The translations under genes and the position numbers were made by a program. Under the pieces are notes generated by a model, which was not told the DNA's origin, did not search any database, and saw only the letters and a list, made by a program, of their open reading frames with translations. From NCBI GenBank assembly GCA_038501195.1, contig JBBPUQ010000004.1, positions 2,108,001 through 2,172,000 on the forward strand: DNA of 64,000 nt, given 5' to 3'. This document shows positions 35,901 to 50,619 of this stretch, in pieces. This DNA comes from Nemania diffusa (taxonomy: Eukaryota; Ascomycota; Sordariomycetes; Xylariales; Xylariaceae). Position 1 is the stretch's first letter. Every line of letters starts with the position of its first letter.

Positions 35901-38900
35901 TATAAAAGTATAAACAATTGCAATATTTCAAAAAAATCTAAAATTAAAAAAAGTTAGTATAAATATTAACTAAACTATTTATAGTTAACGCTGCTATATT
36001 ATATAATTTATTAAAAAAAAACATAAATTAAACTAATATATTGTTTATATTTACTATATATATTATTTAACAAATTTGTACTATTAACTAAATATTGTTT
36101 TAACAGTAGCACTGTTTATATTTTAAATTTTGATTTTTTACTTTTTTTTTTGTTTTATAATCTAATAAATCAAAAAGTTGTTGTTATTAAACTTTAGCAA
36201 CTTAAAAAAGCTAAAACAAAAATATTTATATAAATATTTAAAAATAAACTTTAAATTTTAAACAATTTTACTTTATACAAATAATATTTATTTTAATATA
36301 ATATTAACTTTGCTATTAGCAACATTAATATAACATGTTTTAAAGTTGTTTTATTTAATATAAGTACTATTTAAAAAATTTTAATACTTTTTTTAATATT
36401 TACTTTATAAACTTATAACTTTTAAAACTTAATAATATATAGCTTTTTTTATTTTATATAACTTAACAAGCAAATTTTTAAAAATATATAATATTTTATT
36501 AAAAAACTACAGCTTTAAAAACATATAGTTGTTAAAAAGCAATAATAACTAAATTTTTACTGCTTTAATTTTTATTATTAACTGCTTACATTTATTAAAA
36601 ACTAAATAAACTTTGATTTAAAAACTAATATTAAATCTTTTAAACTTTTTATTGTTTTTAAGCTTATTAAAAATTTAATGTTTAATTTTGTTAATATATT
36701 TTTAAGTAATATTTAAATTAGTTACAATAATAATTGCAGCAAATAAATTTTAAATGCAAATTTTAATATATTTTTTTAGATTTAATATATAAGTTTTTTT
36801 ATTATAAACTGTAAAAATAATACATATAATATCTTTTTGAAATAATATTTGTTTTTTAAAAAGCTTAAAAAGCTTAGCTAGCTAATATTTTATATAAAAA
36901 ATAAAGCTAATAATTTGTCAACAGTAATAGCTTATTAATAAGCTAATAAAAATAATAAAAACAAAATTTTTAAAAATATATACTACTGCAACCTATACTT
37001 ATAATAATAAAAAAACAATTATATAGTAACAAAAAACTAAAGCTATAGTTTTAACATATTTAATAAGTTAATTTAATAAATTATTATAAAAAGCATATTA
37101 TTAAAAACTAAAGTTTAATATTATAGCAAAAACTAGCTTAATATATATAGTTTATATAAACTGCTAAATGTTTTAAATTAAAACATTATAAAATAACTAT
37201 ATAATATAACTATATATTAATATAGTTAAAAAATATAGCTATACAATTTGCTAATATTAAACATATTATTTAGTTTTAGTTTAGTTTATATATAGCTAAA
37301 AATATTTTAAATATAAAAAGCTATTAAAACAATATTAACTTTTATATATATATAGCAGTATAAGTTACAATTAAAAAGCAGCATATATAAATATAAAAAT
37401 TAATATAAAAATATTTACTGCTTTATAAAAAAGTTTTTTTTAAAGATTAATTTTTAGTTTAAATAATATTAAACTAATTTTAGTTTTTTTTAAATATGCT
37501 ATAAAAACAAAGCTTTTATTTAATAATTTGTTGTTTTAATATTGCAATATATTATAAAACCGCTAGCTAAATATTAAAAAAACAATTATAAAGTTGTAAA
37601 CTTAAAATTAATTAATTAGCTTAAAAGTATTTTTTTAAAAATATTTTATATTATAATATTAAAATTAAAATAAAAAAGTTTTATAGCGCTTATATTAATA
37701 AATAAATTATTTTTAAAAATTTAATTAAATTTTGCTTTATTAAATATATATATTTAATTTAAATTTAATATTAAAAAAAATTTAATTTAAATATATATTA
37801 TATTTAATTTTATTAAGCTTTAATTAATATTACAAACATTTAATATAGCTTAATTAATACTTAACTTTTATTTATTAATTATTTTTAAAACTTTTAAACA
37901 TTTATATTATATATTTTATATATATACTTTTTAGTAATAAATACTTAAAATAAAGTTTTAAATTACTTTTTTTTAAATATATGCTTTTTTTAATAATAAA
38001 CTTTAAAATCTTTTATAATTTTAATTTAATATAAATAACTTTTAATATTTTAAATAACTTAATTTTAATAATATATTTAATTTTATTTAATTATTAATTA
38101 GCTATACTTTTTTTTTTAACATATTATAATTGTTTATTTAAAAAACTTTTATAAAGTTAAACAATTTTTTTAAAAGCATAGCTATAAGCGTAACAATTGT
38201 TAAAACTAAACAAATAGTGTTTTAAAAACAATATAAAATCAAAGTATATAAATTTAAAAACAAAAAAATATTAATTAAAAAAATCAAAAAATATAATAAA
38301 CAAAAACTTATAAAACAAAATATTACTTTTATATTTAAAAATAATAAAATAAAAAAAAAAAATTAAAATAAAGCTGCTTTTTTATAAAGTATATATAGCA
38401 ATTGTTTAATAAAAAGCATATTTTAGCACTTTTCTTTATTTAATTTAAAATCGTTATTGAAATAACATTTATATAATTATATACTTTTTTTTTTTTTTAT
38501 TAAAATAATAAAAACTATATAATAGCTTAACTAATATAAAAACTAAATATATTTAAAATCTTGTTTTGTTAACTTTTTTATAATTTTATTAACAAGTTTA
38601 ATTTAATTTTATATTTACTTAAATAAAAAACATATTTTTTTTTTTTTTTAACTTTTATTTTTATATTAAACAATTTTATAATATATACTGCTACTTTTTT
38701 AGTTAAAATATTTATTTTTATTTAATGTTTAAATTAAACTTAATATTAAGTGCTATTAAAAAACATTAATATATTTGCTACTAATAAATATAGCTGTTGT
38801 TTATGCAGTATTTTTTAAATTAAGTTTATAAACTTATTAAAAAATAATTTATTTAATGCTTTAAAAAATATATTAATATATATACTACTTTAATAAACTG

Positions 38901-38935
38901 GGTTACTAAATCTTTAGTTTATATAATTTAAAACT

Positions 38936-39044
38936 AACAGCGATATTAGAAACAAAAACAATAGCAAAGTTAAAAGAGCTAGCAGAGTTAAAAGCGATAG
39001 CGAGGTCAAAAGCAATAGCAGAATTAAAAGCAATAGCAAAGTTG
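38936..39044. repeat. Tandem array, 18-bp unit, about 5 copies, relatively GC-rich
   Basis: Units such as GATAGCGAGGTCAAAAGC run from 38960, with a degraded leading copy. The array keeps CpG and GC that its surroundings have lost. In frame it encodes a hexapeptide series like SDSEVK, SNSRIK, SNSKV, or KAIAEL in another frame. Confidence 0.8.
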
Positions 39045-39568
39045 TATTTATATAAGTTAAATATAAAAGTTATTGAAATATTTACTTAAATTAAATAAAT
39101 TATTAAATAAATATATACTTAAGCAAATATTTATATAGCATTGTTTATATTAGCGCCACTTTATAACATTTTTGTTATTGTTTAATAACTGCATTTTTAA
39201 AGCAAGCTACTTTAAAAAAGCAACCTATTGTTATATAAACTAGATATAAAAAGTATTAAACAATACTTTTAATTTTAATTTATTATAAAAGTGCTAATTA
39301 TTATTTACTACTGCTTTTTATATAAAATAAAATATATATTAAACTAAATTACTTTTGCTTAGTATTATTTTTTTTAATAAATTAGCATTAATATATTACG
39401 TACTTTTTAAAGCTTTAATTATTTAATATAAACTGCAAAATAAAAAGAAAAAATTGTCTGCTATTAATTAAACAAAATAATTTAAGTTATTTTCTATTAA
39501 ATATGAAACTATTAAAAAAGAGATTTAGGTTTTTTTAAGGAGATATTTAAAAACTATTTAGAAAAAAG

Positions 39569-39751
39569 CAAAAAAAATTTAAAAAAAAAATTCAAAAAGA
39601 AAATTTAAAAAGAGAATTCAGAAAAAAAATTTAAAAAGAAAATTTAAAAAAAAAATTTAAAAAAAAAATTTAAAAGGAAAATTCAAAAAGAAAATTTAAA
39701 AAAAGAATTTAAAAAAAAAATTCAAAAGAAAAATTTAAAAGGAAAATTTAA
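39569..39751. repeat. Purine-rich tandem array, 13-bp unit, about 14 copies
   Basis: Variants of AAAAGAAAATTTA with ATTCA/ATTTA ends repeat in phase. The plus strand is almost wholly purine plus the TTT/TTC steps. Confidence 0.8.
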
Positions 39752-41475
39752 AATAAAACAAAAAAAAATTTAAAAAATAGCATAAAAAAAATTTCAAATA
39801 AAGCAAAATTTATATAAAAAAAGAATTTGGTTATGCTATTTTTAATGTTTTCTTTATTATTTAACAAAAATATAAAAAAAAAAAAGTCATTTAATTTAGC
39901 TATATATATTAATTATATTTTTATATAATATTTTAATAAGCTTAAAGTATAATTAAATAATAAAACATATATTAAAATATAAAAGCTAGTTTAAAAATAA
40001 AATAATATATAAATAAGCAATAAATAAAATTAAAATAAAATAAATTAAATATGTTTAATTAAATATTTATTTGTTACTAGTTTATTATATTACTATATAT
40101 ATATTTGCAACTTTTATATATAAATATAAATATTACAAAATAACTTTATTGCTATATAAAAATATTTAAAAATATAAAAAAATATATAAAAGCTAAAATA
40201 AAATTGCAAATATATTAAATATTTAGTATTATATGCTTAAATATAATAATTAAGCTAACATTTTTTACAAAAGTTTAAATTTATTATTAATTTTTAAACT
40301 ATTTATTTTTTTGCTAATTTGTTTTAAAATATTATAAAAAAAGTAAATTTAACGCTAAAAAAATTAATTGAAGCGATTTTTTAATATTACAATAATTTAG
40401 CTAAAAAAAACACGCTAAAAAGCTATAGTAATACAATTTGTATATATAGTTTTAAAAAGTATTTTTTTAGCTTTATTATATAAAGCATTAACTATTTACA
40501 AAATAATTTTTTTAAATATTTATATATTGTTTAATATTTATAAAAATAATAGTTGTAATAAAAAGCTTTTAAAAAAGCACATTTTAAGTAATAGCTAAAC
40601 ATAATTAAATACTTATTTGCTTATATTAATTAAAATTACTTTAGATTTTATATTAATTATAATATTTAAAAGCTTAATATTTATATATATTAATTTATAT
40701 TAATATATTTAATAAAAACTTAATATAATTTATAATATTTACTTTTTTTATAAATAAAGCTTTAATAATAAAAAAACATTTTATAATATACTATTTAAAT
40801 AATATTTAAAAAGCAAATTTTAGCTTATTATATTATTTTAAATTAATTTAAATATTTAATATAAATTAATAAAAATAACAATAAATATTAATTGTACAAT
40901 GCTATATATATACTGCAATATTACTAAGTTTTAAAGTTTATAAATAAAAGCTATAGTTTTTTTTAATATATAAAAAAGCTTATTTAATAACTTATAAATA
41001 TATAATTTTATATTTTTATATATATAAGCTAAATAAACATTAATTATTAGTTTTTGCTTTTTTTTAATTAAATTTAAGTTTTTTGTAAATATATAATAGT
41101 TGTTACATAGCAAAAAATACATTTAAATAAAATTTTTTTATAAAATAATAACTTAAATTTAACAAATAATATAAATATATATATTACTAAATTAATTTTT
41201 TAAATTATTAATAATATAAATAAATAAATTACATTTTAAATAAATGTTTAAAAGTATAATTTTAGTAATTATATTGTTAAATAAAAATAAAAACTTAATA
41301 TTAATAAAATAGCAGAATTTTTTAAAGTTTTTTTTTTGGTATAACTTATTAAATTTAATTTTATAAAATTAAAATATACTTGTAAAAATAACTTTGATAT
41401 ATTATTTTAATAAAAAAGCTTTTATAAAAAAATATAAAAAATATAAAAATATTAAACTATAGCATAGTTTATAGT

Positions 41476-41764
41476 ATAATTAAAATAGCAGCATAGTTAA
41501 AATAACAGTGCAATTAAAATAACAATATAGTTGAAATAGCAGCACAATTGAAATAATAGTACAGTTAAAATAATAGCGCAGTTAAAATAACAGCACAGTT
41601 AAAATAACAGCGTAATTAAAATAACAGCATAGTTAAAATAACAGCACAGTTAAAATAACAGTGCAGTTAGAATAGCAGCATAGTTAAAATAGCAGTATAG
41701 TTGAAATAACAGCACAGTTGAAATAATAGTACAGTTGAAATAGCAGCGCAGTTAAAATAACAGC
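41476..41764. repeat. Minisatellite, 17-bp unit, 17 copies
   Basis: Exactly seventeen 17-bp units of the form ACAGTTAAAATAACAGC occupy 289 bases with no insertion or deletion. Variation is confined to a few positions and is almost all transitions (A/G and C/T). Confidence 0.93.
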
Positions 41765-42479
41765 ATAATTAATATTTATTAATAAAAAATAAAAAAGCAA
41801 AACTATATATATAACAAATAAATATTGTATAATTTTTGCTTTTTTATTATTTATAAACATAGTATTATATATTTTTAAATAAAATTAAACAAAGCTTTTT
41901 GTTTTTAAAGATTTATTTTATACTATAACTTAAAAATAAAATATTAAATTGCTTTTATATATGTTTATAAAATTATAAAACGATATTTAAATAATAGTTT
42001 TATTAATATATACAATTATATAAGCAATTTTTATATAAATATTTTATTATTAAATAAAATTATAATATAACTAATATTAATATAAATAATAACTTTAAAA
42101 TATATATAAGTTAATTATTTTTAAAATTGCTTAAGCTGTAGCAAATTTTTCTAATTAATTAATAGTAAAAAAGCTATAAAATAATACTTGCTTAAAATTA
42201 AATTTTTGTTTTTTGATTATAAATAATTGATTTAAAATTAAAAGTAATTATATTGTAAATAATACTTAGTATTAAAAAAGCTTATAATATTTTTATATTA
42301 GTTTATTTTTTAATAATTTAAAAGTTAAAATATTGTTAATAAATATTAGCTAAAACTAATATTATTATTTAATAATAATAGCTAAATAAAAATATTATTT
42401 ATAAAAACCGATTAAATTTAAAAATATTTAAATTTAGTAGTAAAATTCTTTTATTAAAACATTTAATAATAAATTCTTT

Positions 42480-42615
42480 CTTTTTTTGCTTTATTTGTAT
42501 TAACTGTTTTGTTTATATTAATTATTTTGCTTATTTTATTTGTATTAACTATATTAACTATTTTACTTGTTTTGCTTATACTGTTTATATTAACTATTTT
42601 GTTTATTCTATGCAC
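42480..42615. repeat. T-rich degenerate repeat, copy 1 of a dispersed pair
   Basis: Built from TTTTGCTTAT / TATTAACTATTTTG-like modules and ending before TTTTTTTCTATATT. A similar tract lies at 52555-52745. Confidence 0.6.
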
Positions 42616-43254
42616 TTTTTTTTCTATATTAAAAATTAATATTATAATAAATATAGTTTAGTTTTAATACTGTTTAACTTTTTAGCTTAGTTAAATATAA
42701 AATATAATAAATTTTAAAAATATAGTTTTATAAAAGTTAATTACTATTTATTTTAAGCAATTATATTTAATATTAATAAATTTTTTAATTTATATTTTTG
42801 CTACTATTAATTTTATTTTAAAACTTAAAATTAATAAATTTAAACTATTAAACAATAGTATTAAAAGTTGCAAATATTAATAAAACAGCATTAACAATTT
42901 AGCTATATTATTAAAAATTTATTAATAATATATATTATTAATTACTTTATTATAAATATTATTTAACTTTAAACTATAAATAATATATTTTAACTATAAA
43001 AAACTTATTTTAAACTAATGCTATAATTAATAATTAAAACTATTTTTTAAAAATTATTAATATATTTAGCTTTAAACTTAAAAACAATATTTTTAACTAC
43101 TAAATAATTAATAATAAAATATAAAATTAAGTTAAAAAAAATAATAACATTATATTAGTATATAGTATTAAATTATTAAATTTTTTTTTAAAACTTTAAA
43201 AACTATTTATAATAATAATAAAAATAAAAAAAAATTAAAAAATAAAAGCTTAAT

Positions 43255-43432
43255 AGTTTAAAACTTTTTAAAAACCTAAAAAACTTAAAAACTTATAAAA
43301 ACCTAAAAACTTATAAAACTTTAAAAATTTACAAAATCTTAAAAACTTATAAAATTTTAAAAATTTACAAAACTTTAAAAACTTATAAAGCTTTAAAAAA
43401 CTTAAAAAATCTTAAAACATTAAAGCTTTATT
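43255..43432. repeat. Degenerate A-rich tandem repeat, unit about 16-18 bp
   Basis: Alternating AAAAACTTATAAAA and CTTTAAAAATTTACAAAA modules recur about ten times with drift in length. Confidence 0.6.
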
Positions 43433-45094
43433 AAAGCTTTTTATTATAATTATAAACAATATAAACAATATTATAAATAAATAAAAAATATTACAATTAA
43501 AAAAATAAAAGTTTGTAAAAAAAATAAGCTATAAATTTATTAAAACATTAGCAAAAAATATTTATAACATAAAAAAAGCTTTTTATAATATAGTAAAATT
43601 ATATCAAAAACAGAAAATAAAAAATTAACAAAGTTATTTTTTATAGCTAATAAACTAGTTTTATTAATTATATAGCTTAAAATAAAAAATAAACTTTATT
43701 TTTTTAACCGCTTTAGTAGCTAAAAAATTTATAGCTTTTATATTTATAGCTTAAACATAGCTTTTTATTTATATAGCTTTACATTTATAAATAATTAAAA
43801 AAAAAGCTATTATTAAAAAAAAAATATATTTTAAATATTTAGTAACAAACCTTTTAACTAAAATTAAAAACAAGTATATATAATTTCTTTTATATAAATA
43901 AAAATATTTATTAATAATTTAAAACTAAAACTTATTAACAAAAAAATATTTAAAAAAACATTTAAATTATTAAAGTAACTAATAACTATAAACTGTTTAT
44001 TTAATGATTTTAAAAGATATTTTTACACAAAAGTTTGTTGTAATATTATATAAATTTAATCTTTAAAATTAATTTATAAAAAATTGCAAAAGTTAGCTAG
44101 CTAAATATTAAAAATAACAACAATTTAAACAAGTTATACTTATAATATTTATGCTTTTTTTTTAATTATAAAAAAACCAAAGTTAAAAGTTTAATATATT
44201 TGTTTAAATCTTTATATTTTAAAAACTTTGTACAACTTTTACAACAGCTTATATTATATTAAAATTAATATATATTAAATAAAATTAATAAAAGCAAATT
44301 AAATAATAAAACATTAAACTTATAAAAAACTAAAGTTTTATTTTTACAGTTGCTAATTTTTAAAACAATAAGTTTATTTATATATATTGCTATATAAATT
44401 AATATAATGCAATTATATGTTTTAAGCTTTTTAACAGTATTTTTAAACGCTTTTTTAAACAAAAAACACTATAATATATATAGCTGTATATTAAAAATCT
44501 ATAGTTTAAATATTAGCAAGTTAAATTATATATATTTTAAAACATTTATATAATTTTTATTAAATAATAAAAGTTTATTTATTAAGTTTTTTATTTAATA
44601 CTAGTATATTAAACAAGTTAATATTAAATTATTTTGTATAAAAAAATAACTTTTTTATTTTCTATATTTAATTTTTAAAACAAAGTAATTTATTATATTT
44701 TTATTTAGTAATTTTAATATAGCTTAAACAAATATTTAATATATAATAGCTGCTTTATAATATTAGCTTTAGTAATAACAAATAAAACAGTTTTATATTT
44801 ACTAAATAATAATAACTGCTATAAAAACTTTTAATAAAAGTGCGATATTTTTAAAGCAACAAATATAATAGCTTTTTTATAAAACTATGCTAAAGCTAAA
44901 TAAACAAAACTATTATTTGCTAGCTATATTTATTTTAATATATTTAGCAAATTTAAAAAAAGTAAAATTTAAAAGCTAAAAAAGTAAATAAGCTTTATAA
45001 ACTTAAATAAATATATTGTTTTATTTTAAATTTTAATAAATAAGCTATTTATATTTAAATTTTTATGTTTTAACTTTGTTTTTAAACTTTGGCT

Positions 45095-45129
45095 ATACTA
45101 CTTGTTTTAAATAACAAGCTGTAGTATAA
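45095..45129. repeat. Small inverted repeat
   Basis: TATACTA-CTTGTT and AACAAG-(CTG)-TAGTATA can pair as a hairpin with a short A/T loop and a 3-nt bulge. It may be a transposon end or chance; no partner was found. Confidence 0.4.
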
Positions 45130-45910
45130 AATATTTATAAATTGTTTAGTTTTTATTAAAATAAATGTAAAAAAGCTAAAAAAAAAATAAAAACGCAGTT
45201 TGTTTTAAAAAAATAATACTAAACAAAGTAAATGCAACTAAATCGTAACTAAAGTAGCTACAACTAAAACTATATAAAAATTTGTAAATAATTTAAATAT
45301 ATAATATTAAATAAAAAAAAAAAAAAAACATAATTAATGCTTTAATATATAATAATATTTAATAAAAGTTAAGCTAATATATAAATAAAATAAAAAAATA
45401 CTTTATTAAAATTTTAATAATATATTTAGTTAAGCTATAATAATTTTTTTGCTATATTAAAAAAACTATATATAATATAGCTTTAATTATAACAATTGCA
45501 GCAATTTATTTATATAACTTAAAAAACTACTTGTAATAAAAACTGTAAGCATTAATAATATAGTTTATATAAACACTAAAATATATTGAAATAAAGTTAA
45601 TAATAGCTATATTGCTAAAACATTTAATTGCTTTTAAAATATTATAAGTTTTAATATTAATAGCTAATTTATTAGCAATTAAAAAAATGCTAAAAAAAAC
45701 TGCTTTATATTTTAAAATAATGTTTTAGTAATTAAATAGCTAAGCAAAAAACAAAAAACTTTAAATCTGCTAAATATAATAGCTAGTATATTTACAAAAT
45801 ACTATAAACAAAAAAAATATAATATAAGTTAATACTAAAGTAAAGCTTATACTTATAAAAATTATATAATATTTTATAAGTTTTATAACAACTAGCGATT
45901 GATTAAAAGT

Positions 45911-46230
45911 AATAAAAAACAAAAAGCAAAAAACAAAAAACAAAGAATAAAGAATAAAAGATAAAAAATAAAGAATAAAAGATAAAAAATAAAAAACAGA
46001 GAACAAAGAACAAAAAATAAAGAATAAAGAATAAAAGATAAAAAATAAAGAATAAAAAATAAAGAATAAAAAATAAAAAATAAAGAATAAAGAATAAAAA
46101 ATAAAAAATAAAAAATAAAAAATAAAAAATAAAAAATAAAAGATAAAAAATAAAAAATAAAAGATAAAAAATAAAAAATAAAAAATAAAAAATAAAAAAT
46201 AAAAAATAAAAAATAAAAAATAAAAAATAA
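45911..46230. repeat. 7-bp tandem array (AAAAAAT family), about 46 copies
   Basis: Units AAAAAAT, AAAGAAT and AAAAGAT repeat in strict 7-bp phase over about 320 bases; the right half is nearly pure AAAAAAT, the left half has G and C variants. The minus strand stays open by periodicity alone (FLFFIFY), so I do not call a gene. Confidence 0.92.
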
Positions 46231-49200
46231 AAAAAAGCATTTAGCTTACTTTAATAAACAAACACATTTGTTCCATAGATATAAAATTGAATATAATTAA
46301 AATTATATTAAAAAAATCGCAAAAACATTTTTTTTTTTTACTATATAACATATTACAAATGTAACACTAATTAAAACTTTTTCTAATAAAACTATAGCAG
46401 CTACTTCTACTACTTAGTATTAAATATAAAGCTATTTGCAAAAGTTTACTGCATTAATTATACACACTTTTAACTAGGTTTTTTTTAGCTAGCTTTATTT
46501 TTTTTTTCAAACTATTTTCGCTTTTTAATTAAATAAGCATTTTTAATAACTTAGCAACAAAAACTACAATATAGTTTACTATTTGCAAAATTTTATATTA
46601 TTATTTTATTAAGTTATTTTATTTATTATTAAGTTTTAAAATAGCATAGCTATAATAAACACTTTATTATAACTATTTATAGCTGTTTAACTATATTTTT
46701 ATATAAATAAATGTACTATTTTATTTATTATATTATATTATATTAAACTTTATATTAATATTTTAATAGCATAATATTTAATGTAAAATTAAAAATTAAA
46801 GAAAAAACTACAACATTAAAAAAATATATAAATTTTAAAATTAAAACTTGTATAATTTAAAGCTATATAAATATAAATAAATATTTATATAAATTAAATT
46901 TAATACTATATTCTATATATAATAAATTTATTTTATAAATATATAGCAAATATTGTTTTAACTTATTAAATAAAATTTTAAGCTAAAGTATTTTAGCAAT
47001 AAAAATAAAAAATATAGCAAAATAATTGTAAATATAAATACTTAAATACAAAAAACTTGAATTGTTTACTTTACACTAAAAACAAATATATAAATAAATA
47101 AGTAAAAAGTATATAAATTAAATATATTAATATTGTTTTAAACTAAACTTTTATTTAAAAGTTTATTTTAAAGCAATAAATATTTTATTTATTAAATTAA
47201 TTTATATTATTACTACTAAATTAAAAAAGTTTTGTAATATTAATTCTTTTTAACAAACTTATTAATTATTTTTTATTATTAGTTTTTTATTAAAAGTACA
47301 ATATATCGCTGTTTTAAACTTTTTAAAATTTTTTACTAGTTTTATTTTATTTTTAAGTTTAAATATTACTTTTAGTTAATATATAATTTAGATTATATTT
47401 TATTATATACTATAGCAAAACTGTTTAAAAAACATTTAAAATAACTTTAAAATTAATAATTTGTATATAAATACTAAATAAAATCATTTATTTATTACTA
47501 TAAAAAATAAAAAAAACTTATATTTAAATATAGCTTTAGTATATAAATTACTTTATATATTGCTTTAATTAAAAATGTTTACAATAGCTTTAATATTAAT
47601 ATAAAAACTACATTTGTTTTAATATTTAAACTTTTATTTTTTTAATTATAACTTTGTTAATATAACATATAGTCGACTTTTTTTAGTTTTATTATATTTT
47701 TTTTAACTTAAAAAAGTTTATATTAAAAGTTAAATTAATTTATATAATTTATGTTTAAATATTTTAAAATATATACAAAAATTGCAAATTTTAAAACTAA
47801 TTTTGTTTTTTATTAGCTGTAACTTTTTAACAAACTATTTGCAGTACTTTCTAAAGCTACAAAAGCTTTATATTAATGCTACAAAAAAAATACTTGGACT
47901 AATTTTATTTAATTATGTTTTTTTGCTACATTTTTAAAAATTAAAGCTTAAAAATGTTTAAATTACTGCTAAATAACTAAAAGCACTAATTTATTAACAT
48001 TTTATATTATATAAAGTTATTATAGTTAAAATTATTTTATTAATAAAAACATAAAAAAAGTTATATATATATAAAGTTTATTTTAAAATTAATTTTTTTA
48101 TTTAAATTTATTAAATAAACTTTTATTAACATTTATATTAAATTTTATATTTATATTTATATTTATAAAAAAATAAAACTAAAATTACTTTTATAAAAGT
48201 TTTAGCTAAAATTATTTAATTTTTAATAAAAAACTAATATAATTTAACTTATTATTACTTTTAAAACTATAGCACACTTTATTTATTAAAGTTATTATAA
48301 TTATAATATATTTTGTTTATTTATTTATTTAAAGTACTTTTATAACTATAGTATATTTAAAAATATATTTAAAAAATATTTAATAATATTTTTAAAACAA
48401 AGTAGTTATTTTAAAAATAAACGCTTATTTATATATACTTTTAGCTATTGCTAGCTATAATTAAACAAAATTTATTTTTAGCTATAAATATAATTTATAT
48501 TTTAAAAATAAATATTTAAAAACTTAACATTATTAAATAAATAGCTATTATTAAAAAGTTTAAACTTAATATTATAAAAAATCATTTAAATTTTACATTA
48601 TTTTTAAATATAATTACAAATAAAAAGCGAAACTATAACATTTATATTAATAACAATAAAACTAAAAATACTAGTACTTTTTTAACTTTTTAACTTATAT
48701 TTAAAAAATATAATTAAAACTTGCAATAAGTACTTAGTTTTATATTTATTAAAATAGCCTAGTACTTTAGTTTGATTTTTTTAAATATAACAAACATTAA
48801 ATTTTATTTAATTAAAAAACACAAATAATTGTAATAAAAAAAAATAAAAAACAAGCTATTTAAAAAATTGTTATTAAAAATACAAATAAAAACTAAAAAC
48901 ATTAATAAAAAAAAAACTAGCAAAATTATTAATTAAATTAAAATTAACTATAATTAAATTTTTAATGTTGTTATTAATATATACTTAAAGTTAATTTTAG
49001 CTAGCTTTTTAAAAAACAATATTTTTAGTATTAGTTTAAACTTTTAAAAACAGCGTTAAAAAATAAATAATATTTTTAAATTATTTAATTAAAATATTAT
49101 AGTTTATAAATTATTTGATATAAATTAAAATATTATAAATAATAAAATTAATACTATATAAAAAAAAGCTATTACTAAAGTTTATTTAAATTATAACAAA

Positions 49201-50619
49201 AATAAAAATGCATTTAAATATTATTAAAATATATAATATAGTATTTAAAGCTATTATATATTAATTTAGTAATTAGTTATTAATAGTATAAAAAATATTT
49301 TAATAAATGCAGATTTATAAATAAAAATTAACAATTTATAAAACTATATGCTTAACAAAAAAAAATTCGACTAAAGTTTTAACAAAAAATTTAATAAAAA
49401 CGCTTTTAATAATAATAACAATAATAAAAACAGCTGCTTTAATTTAAATAACTTAAATTATAACAGTAATTATAATAGTTTAAACTAATATTTAAAACTA
49501 ATTAATAATATATTAAAGCAGTATAAATTTATAAGCAAATATATTAAATTAATTTTTAAAAATATTTATATATTTTTAGCTAAAATAATAGCAAAAATTA
49601 AAAACTTTAATTAAAAAATTATATAAAACAATAAAAATTATTAAAAAATACTTTTTAATATATATATAGTTTTTAGTAACAAGATTTTATTTTATTATTA
49701 TTATTTTATAAAAATTTTTATTAATTATAAATTTAAAACTTAGATTATTTTTAAAATATAAAAAAAATTGCAAAATTTACTACAAATATTTTAAAAAAAC
49801 TAAAAAAGTTAATTATATTAATAGCTTAAGCAGTAAAATAAACTTTTAATAAAACTTTTTTTAAAAAAATTTTAAAAGTTTAAAATATTTAAAAAAAAGC
49901 TTTTTATTAAAAAATACTTAAAATTTAAATTTAAAAATAACAAAATAAATAATGAAACTATAAATAATTTGTTATTTTAAAGTAATAAAACTATAAATAA
50001 TTAATTTATAAATTAATAACTTTTAATAAAAAAAATTTAACTTTTATATTTTAACTTTATAATTTTTAAAAATATTATTTTAAGCTATATACTTTTTTAA
50101 TATAAAAATAAAATTATTATTAAAAAAAAAATTATTATTAGTTTTAAAGTTTTTATATAAGTTAGCAATATTAATTTAATAAAAATAATTAAAAGTAATA
50201 AAATTAATAATATAATAGTTTTAATATATTATTAACTTTTTAACAATTAAAAAAACAACATTTTAATAAATATTATAAAATATATTATAATATTGCTTAT
50301 TAAATTTATTAATATAAACAATATTATATAAATATTAAATACTGCTAAATTTAATTAATTATTAGCTATTTATATTTAAGTTTAAATAGCTATAAATATT
50401 AAAAAAGCTAAAATTATAATAAAAACAATATTACATTAATAAATAAAAATTTACTTAGTTAATAAATATATTAATAATTAATTAATTATTAAAAATATTA
50501 TATTAAAATAAACAATTATTAATTTTAATTTAAAAAACAACTTAAAATATTTAATACTTATTTATTTTGTTTTAAAATAGTTAATATATTATAATTTACG
50601 TTTTTATTTATTTAATATA

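Noticed and set aside
40931..41122. 63-codon minus-strand frame in AT-rich DNA, and similar ones at 44265-44462 and 61878-62084
   Set aside because: Length is within chance for so much AT-rich sequence and no motif is visible; the one at 61878 may be part of the decayed gypsy protease but is not a gene.
41476..41764. CRISPR-like array
   Set aside because: Units are contiguous 17-bp repeats without spacers, in eukaryotic DNA.
45770..46240. 156-codon minus-strand frame of Phe/Leu/Ile/Tyr
   Set aside because: Open only because of the 7-bp repeat; resembles a membrane protein by composition alone.
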